This document shows positions 44,242-53,109 of a DNA stretch of 64,000 nt, piece after piece. Source of the DNA: JBKQVT01 sp963727245 (lineage in GTDB: Bacteria > Planctomycetota > Planctomycetia > Pirellulales > Thermoguttaceae); NCBI GenBank assembly GCA_963727245.1, contig CAVSFO010000018.1, positions 389,981 through 453,980 of the forward strand, given 5' to 3'. A program made the position numbers and the translations under genes. Each line of letters starts with the position of its first letter. Within the stretch, counting starts at the first letter, position 1. The notes under the pieces were generated by a model, which made no database searches, was not told the origin of the DNA, and saw only the letters and a list, made by a program, of their open reading frames with translations.

Positions 44242-44990
44242 CAGGCCACCATGCGGATTTCGGCCACGCGGCCGGTAATGCCGCTGACGAATTCCTCGAA
44301 AATCCGCAGGTCCAGGGCCGAGGCGGAGTCGCTCTGGGGATGGAACTGGGTGCCCAGCGCAAACCAGTCGTCCATGGTGCTTTCGATGGCCTCGACGACG
44401 CCGTCGGGGCAGCGGGCGGTGACGGCGAAGCCCGGGGCCACTTCGTCGACGGCCATGTGGTGCATGCTGTTGACGCGGATCTCGCCTTCGCCGTAGACGC
44501 GTTCCATGAGCGTGCCCAGCTCCACCTGCAAGGCGTGCCGGTGCGTCGGATCGGTGGCGTCGGCGTGCGGCAGGGCGCGGGGCAAATCCTCGGCCAGGTG
44601 CAGGAAGAGATTGCCGCCTTGGGATAGGTTCAAGAGCTGCATGCCGCAGCCGATGCCGAACACCGGCATCCTCCGCTCGGCGATCAGCCGCATCAACATG
44701 CGGTCGAATTGCTCGCGGCGGCGATCCAGCAGTCGCATCGCCGGGTGCAGCATGAAACCATCGATGCGCGGATCGAGGTCGGCCCCGCCGCCCAGCACGA
44801 CGCCGTCCAGGGCGTCCAGCACGCGGCAGACGTCGGCCTCTTCCTCCAGGGGCGGAATGACCAGGGGCACGGCGCCGGCCTTCACCAGGGCGTCGTAGTA
44901 ACCGGCACAGAGGTAGGAAAAGGCGGGCGAGTCTTTGCGCGCGGCCCGATAATCCGCATTGACCCCAATCAACGGCTTGGTACGGCTCAT
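44241..44990 (-). CDS. Class I glutamine amidotransferase-like hydrolase (peptidase C26, PuuD-like)
   Basis: 249 residues from the ATG at 44990. The nucleophile elbow is VFGIGCGMQLLNL (Cys115). The second motif, ALGTQFHPQSDS, has the histidine, but the family's next residue, normally Glu in HPE, is Gln here. GVVLGGGADLDPR and VNSMHHMAVDEVAPGF are typical C26 segments. Enzymes of this type cleave gamma-glutamyl amides. Loss of the triad glutamate may lower or change activity. It overlaps anmK by one base, so they are probably co-translated. Confidence 0.8.
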   Translation of the reverse strand: MSRTKPLIGVNADYRAARKDSPAFSYLCAGYYDALVKAGAVPLVIPPLEEEADVCRVLDALDGVVLGGGADLDPRIDGFMLHPAMRLLDRRREQFDRMLMRLIAERRMPVFGIGCGMQLLNLSQGGNLFLHLAEDLPRALPHADATDPTHRHALQVELGTLMERVYGEGEIRVNSMHHMAVDEVAPGFAVTARCPDGVVEAIESTMDDWFALGTQFHPQSDSASALDLRIFEEFVSGITGRVAEIRMVA

Positions 44991-45635
44991 CACTTCTCTC
45001 CTTTGGACACGTCCTGTGTCCGCTATGGTTGGAGACCGAGGGCCGGCCGGAACAGCAGGCGGTGTGTCCGAGATGGCCGAGAGAAGTAGAAGGGGAAAGG
45101 AATCCGTCGTCAGTCCTTAACGACCGCCATGCAGACCTGCCCCCCGGTCTTCGCACCCGGCCGGGTACGACACCGGAGACGATGTCCCTATCGTATGGCC
45201 TCGAAGCTCCTCTTCGTGCGGCGTGCCTCCCGTAGAAGTGCAAGTCGTCCGGAGTGTATGAAGTTGGGGGACGATTGGCAAGATTTCCGGCTATTTTGCG
45301 GTGCGGGGGATGGCCACACACCATATCCGGTATTGCTAGCATCGCTAGCGTTGTGGAAGACCACAAAGGGGAACTTCACTAGGTTGCGAACGCGTTGTTC
45401 CCGCCCGAGCCCACGCGCCTGCGGGCACGTGGGAGGAGAAGCGGCCGCCGCTGGTGCTTCCTTTCCCACCGGTCGCAGCCGGTGGGCTTGGAGGGCTTGA
45501 TCGCTGACCAATTGTACTCTGGGGGTGACGCCTGCCGCAAGTGCACCCGCGCGCGAGGAGCGGGGAAATTCGGCCGCTTTTTCGGCGGGCACTTTACCTT
45601 TGGGCCGCGACCGGGTAAGGTGGTTTTCCTCGCCC
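44991..45635. other. 640-bp gap with a partial GCCCACCGG palindrome
   Basis: A degenerate GCCCAC/GTGGG inverted element lies at about 45409-45490. The region 45000-45400 contains only short overlapping open frames with no family resemblance. No promoter was recognised before oleA. Confidence 0.5.
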
Positions 45636-46721
45636 ATGCAATACCGCTATCAAAACGTCTGTCTGGAATCGATCGCCTACACGCTGCCCGACGAGGTGGT
45701 CACGTCGGCCCAGATCGAAGCCCGGCTGGCGCCGTTGTACCGGCGTCTGCGGCTGCCGGAAGGGCGGCTGGAATTGATGTCGGGCATCGCCGGGCGGCGT
45801 TTCTGGCCGCCGGGGACACTCCCGGGCGAGAAAAGCGCCGAAACCGGGGAAAAGGCGCTACAGATGGCCGGCATCGACCGGCGACACGTCGGCGCCTTGG
45901 TCCACGGCTCCGTCTGCCGCGACTTCCTCGAGCCGGCCACCGCCTGCGGCGTCCATCATCGGCTGGGCCTGCCGGCGGAATGCGCCGTCTATGACGTGTC
46001 GAACGCCTGCCTGGGACTGCTCAACGGCATGCTCCAGGTGGCCAACATGATCGAATTGGGACAAATCCGCGGCGGCCTGATCGTGGGCACGGAGAGCAGC
46101 CGCGAGCTGGTCGAGTCCACTATCGAGTACCTCAACGGCGACACGACGCTGACGCGTCAAGACATCAAGTCCGCCTTCGCCTCGCTGACCATCGGTTCCG
46201 GCAGCGCCGCCGTGCTGCTGGTCGATGGCGGCCTGAGCCGCGCCGGCAACCGGCTGCTGGGCGGGGCCGTCCGCGCCCGCTCCGACCATTGCGAGCTTTG
46301 CCAAGGCGGCCGCTCGCCGGCGCCCGGCGGCCAGACGCAGACCTTGATGCAGACCGATGCGGAGACCTTGATGCACGAAGGCGTCGCCGCCGCCCGGGAG
46401 ACCTTCGCCGAGCTGTTGGCCGCGCTGGGCTGGCAGACCGGTCAAATCCAGAAGACCTTCTGTCACCAGGTGGGCCGGGCCCATCGCAAGCTCCTCTTGG
46501 ACGCCCTGGGGCTCGACCCGGCGGCCGACTTTACGACCTTTGAAACGCTGGGCAATACCGGCTCGGTCGCCCTGCCGATGACGCTGGCCCTCGGCGTGGA
46601 ACGGGGACACGTGCTCCCGGGCGACCGGGTGGCGATGATGGGGATCGGCTCAGGGATCAACGTCGTCATGCTCGGCATCGACTGGCGCGAGACGCCCGCC
46701 GAGTGCCAATCGGCTTCCTGA
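45636..46721 (+). CDS. oleA: OleA-type thiolase-fold condensing enzyme (long-chain acyl-CoA head-to-head condensation)
   Basis: 361 residues from the ATG at 45636. The catalytic residues of OleA are all found: Cys125 in VSNACLGLLNGM, His277 in FCHQVGRAH and Asn307 in LGNTGSVALPM. The OleA-specific glutamate lies 26 residues before the cysteine (E99 in CRDFLEPATA), the same spacing as Glu117/Cys143 in the Xanthomonas enzyme, and separates it from FabH. It condenses two fatty acyl-CoAs to a beta-keto acid at the start of long-chain olefin synthesis. oleD and oleC homologs lie at 56348 and 59437, on the other strand. Confidence 0.85.
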   Translation: MQYRYQNVCLESIAYTLPDEVVTSAQIEARLAPLYRRLRLPEGRLELMSGIAGRRFWPPGTLPGEKSAETGEKALQMAGIDRRHVGALVHGSVCRDFLEPATACGVHHRLGLPAECAVYDVSNACLGLLNGMLQVANMIELGQIRGGLIVGTESSRELVESTIEYLNGDTTLTRQDIKSAFASLTIGSGSAAVLLVDGGLSRAGNRLLGGAVRARSDHCELCQGGRSPAPGGQTQTLMQTDAETLMHEGVAAARETFAELLAALGWQTGQIQKTFCHQVGRAHRKLLLDALGLDPAADFTTFETLGNTGSVALPMTLALGVERGHVLPGDRVAMMGIGSGINVVMLGIDWRETPAECQSAS

Positions 46722-46880
46722 CAGGGACTTCCGCCGGGGACTGGTCCCCGGGGCCGGCGCGAATTCTTGCTTCTTGCATCAGAACCCTCCACCCGATATA
46801 CTGAATAGCGCGGGCCGGGTCAGTGGGCAGAGCGGCGCGGGGGGGCACGAAGGCGCCGGAATCGGAGCACGGGAGGGGCC

Positions 46881-47903
46881 ATGAACGACTCAAGACTAGT
46901 CCAGCCACGGCAGCGTCGAGCTGCGCCGGCGGCTGCCGGTTTCACGCTCATCGAGTTGCTGGTGGTGATCACGATCATCGGCCTATTGGTGGGCATGTTG
47001 CTGCCGGCCATTACCAACTCCCGGGAGCAGGCCCGGCGAGCAGTGTGCCTGAACAACCTGAAGCAGATCGCCTTGGCCTGCCAGTCGCACGTCGAGGCCA
47101 TGACCTGGTTTCCCAGCGGCGGCACGCCCAACACGTCCGGTGGGACCATCGCCACGTTTACGAGCGCCACGAGCGGCAGCCCGCTGGCGGCTCCCTATCA
47201 GGCCGAGGGTTGGGCCTACCAGATCCTGCCCTACCTTGGCGAGACCGGGCTCTGGCAGCTTTCTGCGGGCTCTGAAGCCATTCGGGAAAAGACTGCGGTG
47301 CCATGCTACTTCTGTCCGTCCCGCGCACGTATTAGGATCATCAACAATGGCAGGGGTATGGTTGCCACGAACGATTACGCGGCGAATGCCGGGACCGACA
47401 ACACCGGCAGCGGGGCGACGTTGGGAGGCAACGGCGGTGATGCACCGATAACCTGTTCAGGCAGCGGGACGGTAACCCCGGCCCACATCGTCAACGGCTT
47501 CAGCGTCACCCTGCTGTTGGGCGAGAAATGCCTGGACCACGACCATCTTTTTGACCCCGAACAGGATCAGACCTACGGCTGGGCCAGCGGCTGGAGTATC
47601 GAGATTATGCGGTGGGGCGCCTTGCCGGGCTTAACGAACCCGCCGTATACCGCGCCGCCGGCCCTGCCACCTCAGTCCGATTACAGCGGCCTCACCGCCA
47701 CCGGCCCAATGATGTTTGGGTTCGGTTCCGCGCACGTGCTCTCTAGCAATTACGCCATGTGCGATGGTTCCGTGCGACCGATCAATTACGTTATTTCGCC
47801 GTCCGTTTTTATGCAACTGGCTTCGAGAGACTGGCGGCTGCCCTGCTCGCAAGTAACGCCAAAGTTCCCTCCGCCGATGCCGATCTCCCCGGTGAGCTTC
47901 TGA
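46881..47903 (+). CDS. DUF1559 prepilin-like protein
   Basis: 340 residues. The N-terminus GFTLIELLVVITIIGLLVGM is a type IV pilin-like cleavage site and helix, after a longer than usual leader. Then comes RRAVCLNNLKQIALACQSHV, the DUF1559 mark, and the C-terminal region ends in SSNYAMCDGSVRPINYVISP, with the typical CDGSV motif. Planctomycetes encode many of these surface or secretion-related proteins. Specific function is unknown. The gene lies alone between oleA and convergent fabI. Confidence 0.9.
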   Translation: MNDSRLVQPRQRRAAPAAAGFTLIELLVVITIIGLLVGMLLPAITNSREQARRAVCLNNLKQIALACQSHVEAMTWFPSGGTPNTSGGTIATFTSATSGSPLAAPYQAEGWAYQILPYLGETGLWQLSAGSEAIREKTAVPCYFCPSRARIRIINNGRGMVATNDYAANAGTDNTGSGATLGGNGGDAPITCSGSGTVTPAHIVNGFSVTLLLGEKCLDHDHLFDPEQDQTYGWASGWSIEIMRWGALPGLTNPPYTAPPALPPQSDYSGLTATGPMMFGFGSAHVLSSNYAMCDGSVRPINYVISPSVFMQLASRDWRLPCSQVTPKFPPPMPISPVSF

Positions 47904-48022
47904 TTGCCTGAGGATCTTCGCTTCTCCACCGCCCGTCCGCGGCGGCAGATTGACAAGAATGCAAGCGGGATGAGACGCATCGTGATAAGGGGCCAGGGAC
48001 CAGAGGCCGGGCCCGGATGTCT
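47904..48022. other. Short convergent gap
   Basis: Nothing recognised apart from a loose CCGGGCCCGG palindrome near 48010. Confidence 0.4.
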
Positions 48023-48826
48023 TTACGGCTCGCGGAGTGCCCGCCGGATCAGTTGCCGATCGAAATAGTTGATCGACATGCCGGCGTCGACGACGATCCG
48101 TTGGGCATTGATGCCGCTGGACCGGGGGCTCAGCAGGAAAGCGGCCACGTGGGCCGCCTCCTCGGTCCGGACCCCCTTCTTCCGCGGGATGACCTGCTCG
48201 GCGTACAGATACGACTCGACGTAGCCGGGGATGCCCGCCGAGGCCGAGGTCCGCAGCAGCCCCGGGGCGACGGCGTTGAATCGCACGCGGGAGAACTCGC
48301 TGAACGACTTGGCCAACATGGCCAAGGAGCTGTCCAGGGCGGCCTTGATCGGGGCCATGTAGCCGTAGCTCTCGCTGGCCATGTGCGTCGTCGAGATCGA
48401 CATGGTGACGACCGAGGCGTCCGGGTCCAACAAGTCTTGCAAGGCGTGGCACAGGGCGATCAGCGAGAAACAGGAGACGTCGACCGCCTGCAAGAAGGCC
48501 TGCTTGGGCGTTTCATGGAAGGGCTTGGGCCCGGCCGCATAGTCGGCAAAGGCGATCGAGTGGACCAGGCCGTGGAATTTGCCCCCGGCGGCGGCCAGGC
48601 CGTCGTGCAACTGCGCGATTTCCTGCGGGCGCTCAACGTCGCAGACGAAGACCTCGGCCTGGCCCAAGAGCTTGGTCACGCCGTTGCGGACCTGGTCGTT
48701 TTGCACGACGTAAACGCAGCGGGCCCCCGCCTCGGTCAGCACGCGGCTGACGTGCCAGGCCACGCTTTTGCGATTGGCCACCCCGAAGATGAGGATCGAC
48801 TTGCCGTCGAGTTGCAGAAAGTCCAT
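48023..48826 (-). CDS. fabI: Enoyl-acyl-carrier-protein reductase, FabI type
   Basis: 267 residues from the ATG at 48826. Starts with DGKSILIFGVANRKSVAWHV, the FabI nucleotide-binding segment. HSIAFADYAAGPKPFHETPK is the family's substrate loop, and the catalytic Tyr-x6-Lys is in SYGYMAPIKAALDSSL. GIPGYVESYLYAEQVIPRKK is related to the flexible lid. It reduces the enoyl group in fatty-acyl chains. It follows fabZ by 8 bp in a lipid gene set interrupted by an R-M cassette. It may serve the neighbouring pathway and not general fatty acid synthesis; this is inference. Confidence 0.88.
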   Translation of the reverse strand: MDFLQLDGKSILIFGVANRKSVAWHVSRVLTEAGARCVYVVQNDQVRNGVTKLLGQAEVFVCDVERPQEIAQLHDGLAAAGGKFHGLVHSIAFADYAAGPKPFHETPKQAFLQAVDVSCFSLIALCHALQDLLDPDASVVTMSISTTHMASESYGYMAPIKAALDSSLAMLAKSFSEFSRVRFNAVAPGLLRTSASAGIPGYVESYLYAEQVIPRKKGVRTEEAAHVAAFLLSPRSSGINAQRIVVDAGMSINYFDRQLIRRALREP

Positions 48827-48834
48827 AATGGCTC

Positions 48835-49272
48835 CTAGCTGGGGGCGTCGACGGCCGCGGCGGTGCAGGCGAACTCGAAACGCACGGCCACTTTGCCGTC
48901 GACGGCGGCCTTGGCCTTGAGGAAGAAGGCGTCGGCCAGGCGCTCGACCAGCTCGACCTCGATGCGGATGGTTTCGCCCGGCCGCACAATCCGTTTGAAT
49001 CGCACGTCGTTCATGCGCGTGACCACGGGCAGTTTGCCCGCCATGGACGCCAGTTGCGTCGCCAAGAGGATAGCGCCGCACTGCATGGCCGCCTCGCACA
49101 GCAGCACGCCCGGCACCAGGGGCAAGCCCGGATAATGGCCGGCGAAGAAGTCCTCTCGGCCCGAGAAGACCTTGGTGCAGACGATCCGCGCCGGCCCTCG
49201 TTCCAGGATCTCATCGACCAGCAGGAAGGGCTCGCGGTGCGGGATGGCGTCGTAAATGGCTTGTTGGGACAT
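48835..49272 (-). CDS. fabZ: 3-hydroxyacyl-ACP dehydratase, FabZ/FabA-like
   Basis: 145 residues. IPHREPFLLVDEILERGPAR is the FabZ start; the catalytic His is in FFAGHYPGLPLVPGVLLCEA, and the Glu follows in LCEAAMQCGAILL; RFKRIVRPGETIRIEVELVE is the later conserved strand. It removes water from beta-hydroxyacyl-ACP. It precedes fabI by 8 bp on the same strand. The R-M cassette begins just upstream at 49303. Confidence 0.9.
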   Translation of the reverse strand: MSQQAIYDAIPHREPFLLVDEILERGPARIVCTKVFSGREDFFAGHYPGLPLVPGVLLCEAAMQCGAILLATQLASMAGKLPVVTRMNDVRFKRIVRPGETIRIEVELVERLADAFFLKAKAAVDGKVAVRFEFACTAAAVDAPS

Positions 49273-49302
49273 AATACGCGTCGATCCTTGCTCCTCCGAC
49301 CA

Positions 49303-50162
49303 TTACCGTCCGGGGCCGCGTTTTCTTGCCAGCGCGGTCCACTGGGCTACAATGCGTGGCAATTCCTCCACAACTTCGTATCCGAAGAGGACCTCGTCCA
49401 CGTATCCCATGTGAAGCATGTCGATGATACGGCAAAGATAGGATTTGCCGCAATCCCACCATGTGTAATGGGCATCCAGGAAAAGATAGTGTTTAACGTC
49501 CACGCCGGTGTGGTCCCGGATTTCCTTCAATTCCATGCCGTCCAGGAGAGATTCGTAAACGCCATCGGCCACGCGGCTGCCGAAGGTGGTAGTGTAGTAG
49601 TATTCCTTGATTTCCCAAACGGCAATCGGATTGACCGTGGAAGGAAATGCGCCGTCGATGCGTCGAGCAAGGGTGCGCAGCGGTGCCCCGTCTCTAGTAA
49701 CGGTCGTGAGAGTCCGCGGATCATAGTCACAGGGATGGCCTTGCGAGTGTGCCTCGATGAGCATGTTCACAATGCACGTGAAGTATGCGGGCGCCTCTTC
49801 TTGCCCTTTTGCTTGTTGAGCGGCAGCGGGCATCGCTTCCAGCATTTCGGTTTCAGTTCCTTGAACAGTGATTTTGCTCGCTGACCGTCCATCAATCGCG
49901 GCTCGACGAAGTTGTTCAGGACATCGGCGCGGTAACGGTAATATTCGAGGAGCTTGCGTCCCAGAGTGGTTGGCCGCCCCTTCCGATCCATAAGGTGTGC
50001 TGTCTGAAGATGGACGCTCCGCAGTGCGGCGGCCATTTCCTCCAGCGCAAGCACCTTGACCAGGGCCTGGCCGCGAACGGCGTAGCCCGCCTGCTCGCTA
50101 ATGGTGCGGACGTTTGCCCAGAAGGTTTCGTTCTGCGCGAGGAATCGCGGTTCTGGCTTCAT
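49303..50162 (-). CDS. Putative type II restriction endonuclease (PD-(D/E)XK-like), one frameshift
   Basis: Starts at the ATG at 50162, overlapping the controller gene stop (ATGA). The N-terminal half is helical (RFLAQNETFWANVRTISEQA); the frame changes near 49846 and the protein continues in another frame from MLEAMPAAAQQAKGQEEAPA to the stop at 49303. DGAFPSTVNPIAVWEIKEYY has the spacing of a PD-(D/E)XK nuclease site (Asp ... E-I-K). It lies beside an XRE controller and an adenine methylase, which supports a restriction role. The cleavage site is unknown; the frameshift leaves activity doubtful unless it is an assembly error. Confidence 0.6.
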
Positions 50163-50401
50163 TCGATACGCTCCTCGAGTCGGCGAATGAAGTCTTGCAG
50201 CGACAGGCCGAGCAACTGACAAATGCGGCGAAGTTCGAGGACGTCCAGCCGCCGTTCGCCCGACTCGTACTTGCTCACAAAGGACTGGGGCTGCCCGAGC
50301 CGCCGGGCCAAGTCCACCTGGCGAAGCCCGGCTTCGGTGCGGATGGCCCGCAAGAGGGCTTGCAACCGGGCTTGGTTGTCGAGAGAATTCTTCATAGACA
50401 T
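50159..50401 (-). CDS. XRE-family controller (C protein) of the restriction-modification system
   Basis: 80 residues with one Cro/CI-type helix-turn-helix: IRTEAGLRQVDLARRLGQPQ and SFVSKYESGERRLDVLELRR. Single-domain HTH proteins encoded just before the endonuclease are typical controllers. The ATG at 50401 is 6 bases from a TATATT -10-like hexamer on the minus strand, so the mRNA may be leaderless. Its probable operator is the ATATCC/GGATAT palindrome at 50428-50446. Confidence 0.85.
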   Translation of the reverse strand: MSMKNSLDNQARLQALLRAIRTEAGLRQVDLARRLGQPQSFVSKYESGERRLDVLELRRICQLLGLSLQDFIRRLEERIE

Positions 50402-50420
50402 GCGGCAAATATAATCGCCG

Positions 50421-50449
50421 TTGACATATATCCCAAAATCGGATATGAT
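50421..50449 (+). promoter_or_regulatory. Consensus promoter for the methylase with an overlapping C-protein operator
   Basis: TTGACA (50421-50426) and TATGAT (50444-50449) are 17 bp apart, nearly perfect sigma-70 elements. Inside them the palindrome ATATCC-CAAAATC-GGATAT (50428-50446) is centred between -35 and -10. A controller bound there could repress the methylase and act on the divergent controller/endonuclease transcript, whose own -10-like TATATT is on the minus strand at about 50409-50414. Confidence 0.65.
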
Positions 50450-50536
50450 TGGATGTGCGTGGGCGGCCCGGGGGCGTCAATTGGCCGAATCCATGTTGCC
50501 CCGGAACACCCAACCACCCCGAAACGGATGGTCTGA

Positions 50537-51423
50537 ATGGAGCGGCAACACCTGCTTTTCGAACAAACGGCCAGGCCGAACGGGAAACCGTTCAACCTGC
50601 AACTGCTCAAGTGGATTGGCAACAAGCAACGGTTTGCCCACGAGATCATCTCATACTTTCCGGCAAAGTTCCACGCCTACTACGAACCTTTTCTGGGAAG
50701 CGGCGCCGTCCTGGGGACGCTAGCCCCCAGAGAAGCGTATGCCTCCGACGCCTTTGCCCCGCTGATGGAAATCTGGTCCACGCTCAAGGAGTCGCCCGAG
50801 GCGCTCAAGGGTTGGTACACCCGGCGATGGCACATGGCCAAGAAGCACGGCAAGGTTGCAGCGTACGAGAAGATCAAGGCGGCGTACAACTCGCATCCGA
50901 GCGGCGCCGACCTGGTGTTTTTGTGCCGGTGCTGCTACGGCGGGGTGGTCCGCTTCCGGCATGCCGATGGTTGCATGTCCACGCCGTGCGGCATCCACGA
51001 GCCGATTTCTCCCGCAAGCTTCTCGAAACGTGTGGACCAATGGCACGAGAGAATTGCGGGCGCCCAGTTTGCCGCGCATGGATTTTGAGGAGGCGATGAA
51101 TCGGGCTCAAGCGGGCAGCGTCGTCTACTGCGATCCGCCCTACAGTTTCTCCCAAAAGATTCTCTACCGGGCACAGGGCTTCGGACTGGGCCGCCTCTTG
51201 GCGGCCATTGCCCGCTGCAAGCAACGCGGCGTGTTTGTCGCTCTGAGCATTGACGGAACCAGAGAAGTCGGGCGATATGCTTTGCAGGCTCCCGATTCCC
51301 AAGGGCCTATTCGAGCGAGAGGCTTTCGTCAATTGCGGGCGGTCAATGCTGCGGCGCTTTCAGATGAACGGCAAGTCGCTGGAAGAAGAGATCGTTGCGG
51401 ACCGGTTGTTGCTGACCTACTGA
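50537..51423 (+). CDS. N6-adenine DNA methyltransferase of D12/Dam class, two frameshifts
   Basis: Start at 50537. LLKWIGNKQRFAHEIISYFP and YYEPFLGSGAVLGTLAPREA are the SAM-binding motifs of D12-class methylases. The frame shifts near 51075, where the protein continues as MDFEEAMNRAQAGSVVYCDP with the catalytic DPPY in VVYCDPPYSFSQK, and again near 51262 into SGDMLCRLPIPKGLFEREAF and NCGRSMLRRFQMNGKSLEEE, ending at the TGA at 51423. With two indels corrected it is a full-length Dam-like enzyme. It protects DNA from the partner endonuclease by adenine methylation; the recognition sequence is not derivable. Confidence 0.75.
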
Positions 51424-51514
51424 GGCTGTGTTGCTGAAACAACGAAGCGAGAAGGCTCGCTTGGCTCTTATCTGTTTCATCCTTCCGCCTTCCACGCTCT
51501 GTGGCGCTGCCGGG

Positions 51515-52999
51515 TTATCCGGGGGCTAACGCCCCCGGCTCGGATCCCTTGTTTTTTTCTTCCCCCTTCCGCCTTCCGCCCTCCGCCTTCAATAAAAAGC
51601 TGTCGACTTCATTGGCCACGATAACGCCGTAGTTGACGGCCCCCAGCCAGCCGGACATGATAATGCCTACGCTGCCGGCATGGTAGAGCCCGGCGATCTG
51701 CTGGGGGATGGCCCGGCTCACGGCCAGCCCCTCGAACTTCGTGCCGAAGCTGGCCCCGTCGAGATGGCCCGTGTATCGCTGGAACGTCAAGGGCGTGGAG
51801 CATTCAGCCCACGCCAGCTTCTGGCGAATGTCGGGCACGTACTTGGTCACCGCGGCCAGCGTGTTCTCGATCAGTTCGCGCTTGGAATCCTGGTAGGCCT
51901 CTTTCGACAGCCCCGCCCAGTCGCTGTAGCGGGCGTTCGTGCTGGACACGATCAGGCAGCGGTTCCGGCCCGGCCGGGTCCTGGGGTAATAGAATGAAAA
52001 CGTCCGGCTGCTGATGTCGCGGCTCAGCAGCAGGTCGGTGCGGAACGCCGGAGCGGTGGAGCTGAACAGCAGGTCGCCGCAGACGCCCTCGTCGATCATT
52101 TCGTCCGGCCGCAGGGCCAGGTAGACCTGGGTGCTGGAGTTGTTCAAGCGGACCGCCCGGGCCTGCTCGACGAAGTCGCGGTCCCACGCGTCTTCGCCCA
52201 CGAGGTGGAGGATGGTCGCTTTCAGGTTGGCGTTGGAGACGACGGCGCGGGCTTTGACGGCCCGGCCGTTGACCACGACGCCCTGGAGGCGGCGGCCCGG
52301 GGCCTCGATCTTCTCCACCTTGCAGTTGGTGCGGACGTCGACCCCGTTGCGACGCAGCTCCCGCTCCATCAGTTCCATCAGCCGGTCGGTGCCGCCTTGA
52401 AACGTGTACACGCCCTTGGACATGAAGTTCGAAAAGACGATGCCGTAGCTCAACGCGGGGTCTTCCAGCGTGGAGCCGTTGGCGAAGGTGATCGGTTCCA
52501 TCAACAAACGGACGACGTCCTGCCGGCCGGGAAAGAATCGCTCGAACAACGCTCCGGTAGTGAGCGACTGATCGTCGTAGAAGTTCATGTCGCGGGCGGC
52601 GTCGAAGAAGCGGCCCACCGTCTCCGCCGGCACGCCGAAACGCCCGACCAGCAGCCGGGTGAAGTCGTCGCGGTCGAAGGTGGTTGTCAGGGAGAACATC
52701 GGATTGTCGAAGCGGATGTTCTTCAGTTGCACGATGGAATCGGCGATCTCGCGGCTCCAATAGCGGCGGCAGCTCTTGATCATGCCGGCGGGAAAACCGT
52801 GCAGCGCGACGTCGAAAATATGCCCGCCGGGACGGCGAAACCATGTTGCCAGGCCGCCCAGCTTGAAATGCTGCTCCAGCAGCAGGACCGAGTGGCCGGC
52901 GCGGGCCAGCGTGTTGGCGGCCGTCAGCCCGGCCAGTCCGGCGCCGATCACGATCACGTCGTATTGGTCGCGGGCGTCTTGGAGGAAGTCTTTGGGCAT
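51515..52999 (-). CDS. CrtI/phytoene-desaturase-like FAD oxidoreductase (first)
   Basis: 494 residues from 52999. The N-terminal FAD-binding motif is YDVIVIGAGLAGLTAANTLA, then LLLEQHFKLGGLATWFRRPG. The C-terminal part includes GLYHAGSVGIIMSGWLGAVN, similar to the conserved FAD-binding end of CrtI-like enzymes, and the TFQGGTDRLMELMERELRRN segment is typical of the family. The last residues (KAEGGRRKGEEKNK...) run into the purine-rich dispersed repeat, as in the adh gene. Two such enzymes with FabF, ACP, FabZ and FabI suggest modification of acyl chains on ACP, by desaturation or isomerisation, and not necessarily carotenoid synthesis; this is inference. Confidence 0.8.
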   Translation of the reverse strand: MPKDFLQDARDQYDVIVIGAGLAGLTAANTLARAGHSVLLLEQHFKLGGLATWFRRPGGHIFDVALHGFPAGMIKSCRRYWSREIADSIVQLKNIRFDNPMFSLTTTFDRDDFTRLLVGRFGVPAETVGRFFDAARDMNFYDDQSLTTGALFERFFPGRQDVVRLLMEPITFANGSTLEDPALSYGIVFSNFMSKGVYTFQGGTDRLMELMERELRRNGVDVRTNCKVEKIEAPGRRLQGVVVNGRAVKARAVVSNANLKATILHLVGEDAWDRDFVEQARAVRLNNSSTQVYLALRPDEMIDEGVCGDLLFSSTAPAFRTDLLLSRDISSRTFSFYYPRTRPGRNRCLIVSSTNARYSDWAGLSKEAYQDSKRELIENTLAAVTKYVPDIRQKLAWAECSTPLTFQRYTGHLDGASFGTKFEGLAVSRAIPQQIAGLYHAGSVGIIMSGWLGAVNYGVIVANEVDSFLLKAEGGRRKGEEKNKGSEPGALAPG

Positions 53000-53109
53000 G
53001 AAGGAGTAAGGATAAAGGATGAAGGATCAAGGATAAAGGATGAAGACTGCATGGTGGGGACCTGCCCCTTCATCCTTGATCCTTCATCCTTCATCCTTAG
53101 CGTGGCCCC
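53000..53109. repeat. ATCCTTC-type microsatellite repeats between the two CrtI-like genes
   Basis: Runs of GGATAAAGGATGAAGGATCA (near 53010-53045) and TTCATCCTTGATCCTTCATC (near 53070-53095), an inverted arrangement. A similar run ends the acp gene at 54570-54605. Confidence 0.75.

Noticed and set aside
42047..44362. 771-codon minus-strand open frame across the HEAT gene and anmK
   Set aside because: It lies antisense to Ala/Leu HEAT repeats and mixes frames of anmK; no conserved domain can be followed.
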